In this document: positions 50,143 through 51,799 of the stretch, piece after piece
Layout of the letters: the number at the start of each line of letters is the position of its first letter
Position numbering within the stretch: position 1 is the stretch's first letter
Origin: Pseudomonas sp. CHM02
GTDB taxonomy: Bacteria > Pseudomonadota > Gammaproteobacteria > Pseudomonadales > Pseudomonadaceae
DNA length: 51,799 nucleotides
Direction of reading: 5' to 3'
NCBI RefSeq assembly: GCF_000612585.1
Contig: NZ_JFCA01000048.1
Span: 1 to 51,799 of the forward strand
Program-made: the position numbers and the translations under genes
Notes under the pieces: model-generated
Told to the model about the DNA's origin: nothing
Database searches by the model: none
The model's input: only the letters and a program-made list of their open reading frames with translations

Positions 50143-51057
50143 ATGTTACGTACAATCAACTTCATGGGCGTTCGCAACATTGCGTTCGGCGTCACTGTGC
50201 TCCTTACCGTTCTGGCGTTGTTCAGCTGGTTCCATAAGGGCCTGAACTACGGTCTGGACTTCACCGGCGGTACGCTCATCGAGCTGACCTACGAGAAGCC
50301 CGCCGACGTTACCCTGGTGCGCAACGAGCTGGTCAAGGCCGGCTATCACGAAGCCATCGTGCAAAGCTTCGGTGCAACGACCGACCTGCTGGTGCGTATG
50401 CCGGGCGAAGACCCGCAACTGGGTCACCAGGTAGCCGAGGCCTTGCAGAAGGTCGGCGGCGATAACCCGGCGTCGGTCAAGCGCGTCGAGTTCGTGGGCC
50501 CGCAGGTCGGTGAAGAGCTGCGCGACCAGGGCGGCCTCGGCATGCTGATGGCGCTGGTCGGCATCATGATCTACCTGGCGTTCCGCTTTCAGTGGAAGTT
50601 CGGTGTCGGCGCCATTGTCTCGCTGATCCACGACGTGATCGTGACCGTGGGTATCCTGGCGTACTTCCAGGTGACCTTCGACCTGACCGTATTGGCGGCG
50701 GTGCTGGCGATCATTGGTTACTCCCTCAACGACACCATCGTGGTATTCGACCGGGTTCGCGAGAACTTTCGTGTACTGCGCAAGGCAACCTTGATCGAGA
50801 ACATCAACATCTCCACCACCCAGACCCTGCTGCGGACCATGGCAACGTCGATCTCCACCTTGCTGGCGATTGCTGCGCTGATGATCTTCGGTGGCGACAA
50901 CCTGTGGGGCTTCTCCCTGGCGCTGTTCATCGGCGTTCTGGCGGGTACCTACTCGTCGATCTACATCGCCAACGTGGTGCTGATCTGGCTGAACCTCAAC
51001 AGCGAAGACCTGATTCCTCCAGCCGCTACCGGCAAGGAGGTCGACGACCGCCCTTGA
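50143..51057 (+). CDS. secF: Protein translocase subunit SecF
   Basis: A 304-residue partner of SecD with six helices. Markers are G-L-D-F-T-G-G-T-L-I-E, the V-G-V/I-M-I-Y-L-A-F-R-F block, and G-Y-S-L-N-D-T-I-V-V-F-D-R-V-R-E-N. It starts nine bases after secD, with AAGGGG upstream, and is followed by a strong terminator. Confidence 0.98.
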   Translation: MLRTINFMGVRNIAFGVTVLLTVLALFSWFHKGLNYGLDFTGGTLIELTYEKPADVTLVRNELVKAGYHEAIVQSFGATTDLLVRMPGEDPQLGHQVAEALQKVGGDNPASVKRVEFVGPQVGEELRDQGGLGMLMALVGIMIYLAFRFQWKFGVGAIVSLIHDVIVTVGILAYFQVTFDLTVLAAVLAIIGYSLNDTIVVFDRVRENFRVLRKATLIENINISTTQTLLRTMATSISTLLAIAALMIFGGDNLWGFSLALFIGVLAGTYSSIYIANVVLIWLNLNSEDLIPPAATGKEVDDRP

Positions 51058-51084
51058 TGGGCGCTTGTTGATCGCTGTGACAAG

Positions 51085-51119
51085 AAAGGCGCGAGTATTG
51101 AACTCGCGCCTTTTTTTTT
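51085..51119 (+). terminator. Intrinsic terminator after secF
   Basis: GGCGCGAGT (51088-51096) and ACTCGCGCC (51102-51110) with a five-base loop, followed by nine T residues. It closes the queA-tgt-yajC-secD-secF run. Confidence 0.95.
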
Positions 51120-51180
51120 GCTCCAAGGCTGGGTATAGCGCGGACGTTTCGGTCCGCTTGTGATGGTCAGGAGGTTCAAC

Positions 51181-51723
51181 GTGAACAAGTCGTTGCTGGT
51201 TGGTGCGGTATTGGGTGCTGTCGGTGTGACTGCCGGGGGTGCTGTTGCCACCTACAGCCTGGTAAAAAGCGGCCCTGAGTATGCGCAAGTGCTGGCGGTG
51301 CAGCCGGTGAAAACCCAGATCAAAACGCCTCGCGAGGTCTGCAAGGACGTCGCCGTGACCCGGCAGAAGCCGGTTCAGGATCAACACCAGATCGTCGGTA
51401 CCGTCGTGGGGGCGCTGGCCGGTGGCCTGCTGGGCAATCAGGTCGGTGGCGGTAATGGCAAGAAGCTGGCTACCGTAGCCGGCGCGGTCGGTGGTGGTTA
51501 TGCCGGTAACAAGGTTCAGGAAGGCATGCAGAACCGCGATACCTATACCACCACGCAAACCCGTTGTAACACCGTCAACGACATCAGCGACAAGGTGGTC
51601 GGCTATGACGTGCGTTACAACCTGGATGGCAAGGAAGGCACTGTGCGCATGGAGCGTGACCCTGGCAGCCAGATCCCTGTCGACAAAGAAGGTCGTCTGA
51701 TCTTGGGCCAGAACCAACAGTAA
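51181..51723 (+). CDS. Glycine-zipper 2TM envelope protein
   Basis: A 180-residue protein with an N-terminal hydrophobic anchor or signal (V-G-A-V-L-G-A-V-G-V-T-A-G-G) and no lipobox. A glycine-zipper region (about 76-115) contains G-A-L-A-G-G-L-L-G-N-Q and A-G-A-V-G-G-G-Y-A-G-N-K. Two single Cys residues flank it (V-C-K-D and R-C-N-T). It belongs to the 17-kDa antigen/YcfJ-like group, of unclear function. GTG 51181 is fixed by AGGAGG five bases upstream. Confidence 0.88.
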   Translation: MNKSLLVGAVLGAVGVTAGGAVATYSLVKSGPEYAQVLAVQPVKTQIKTPREVCKDVAVTRQKPVQDQHQIVGTVVGALAGGLLGNQVGGGNGKKLATVAGAVGGGYAGNKVQEGMQNRDTYTTTQTRCNTVNDISDKVVGYDVRYNLDGKEGTVRMERDPGSQIPVDKEGRLILGQNQQ

Positions 51724-51740
51724 CTCGCGCCGCAAAACCC

Positions 51741-51763
51741 GTAGGAGCCGGCTTGCCGGCGAT
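51741..51763 (+). repeat. REP element cut by window end
   Basis: GTAGGAGCCGGCTTGCCGGCGAT is identical to the left arm at 7507-7529. A second inverted arm may lie outside the window. Confidence 0.88.
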
Positions 51764-51799
51764 AGCGCTGGACCAGCTGGCTCAGTCGGCGCCTGGCGC

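Overview
The window looks like a chromosomal segment of a fluorescent-group Pseudomonas. The support is high GC with C/G-ending codons, many Pseudomonas-type REP/REPIN palindromes (core GGAGC-GGCTTGC-GCGAT and variants), the queA-tgt-yajC-secD-secF order, a bacteriophytochrome-heme oxygenase pair, a DUF3077-like protein and several ECF, OmpR-type and LysR-type regulators. Species level cannot be fixed from the sequence alone.

Layout. (1) 0-6.3 kb: dsbB, an 800-base leader with two inverted repeats, then the cytochrome bo3 quinol oxidase operon cyoABCDE with a strong terminator. (2) 6.4-16.2 kb: mostly single metabolic and signalling genes: a Tat-targeted HisC-like aminotransferase, an unrecognised acidic protein, a class III aminotransferase, a LysR regulator divergent from an orphan amino-acid binding protein, a PAS-GGDEF diguanylate cyclase, a PhoD-like phosphatase, a probable small protein and MlaA. 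(3) 16.3-22.5 kb: an EnvZ/OmpR-like pair, then a light-sensing set (single-domain response regulator, heme oxygenase bphO, bacteriophytochrome bphP), then a small cytochrome c. (4) 22.4-29.4 kb: an LtaS/sulfatase-fold transferase, a sialidase-like protein coupled to a small membrane protein whose C-terminus is encoded by a REP element, and a PepSY/cytochrome b561 pair divergent from a QseBC-like two-component system, with an 11-base-period direct repeat between them.

(5) 29.6-34.5 kb is the accessory block and the most interesting part. It holds a compact E3-type ribosomal RNase toxin with its cognate immunity protein and a DUF3916-like protein. Divergent from it is a Tae4-type peptidoglycan amidase (type VI secretion effector) followed by an unusual small two-helix membrane protein. 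An excisionase-HTH/PIN toxin-antitoxin pair closes the block. No secretion machinery is in the window, so delivery of the effectors is inferred. (6) 34.5-40.3 kb: a PH-like protein, a LysE exporter, a small helical protein and a FecI-FecR-TonB receptor iron-uptake module with a Fur-like palindrome.

(7) 40.3-45.5 kb: a PotE-type antiporter and a large PLP decarboxylase in one overlapping operon, with a DUF3077-like gene behind it. The segment is bracketed by two diverged direct copies of about 160 bases. Each copy carries a REP, a terminator hairpin and the 3' end of tRNA-Leu. The right copy is attached to the intact tRNA-Leu(CAA); the left holds only a 20-base tRNA remnant. This suggests insertion at a tRNA 3' end or decay of a duplicated tRNA. 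(8) 45.6-51.8 kb: the housekeeping run queA-tgt-yajC-secD-secF with a terminator, a glycine-zipper envelope protein and a REP element cut by the window end. No CRISPR array, rRNA, transposase or integrase was seen.
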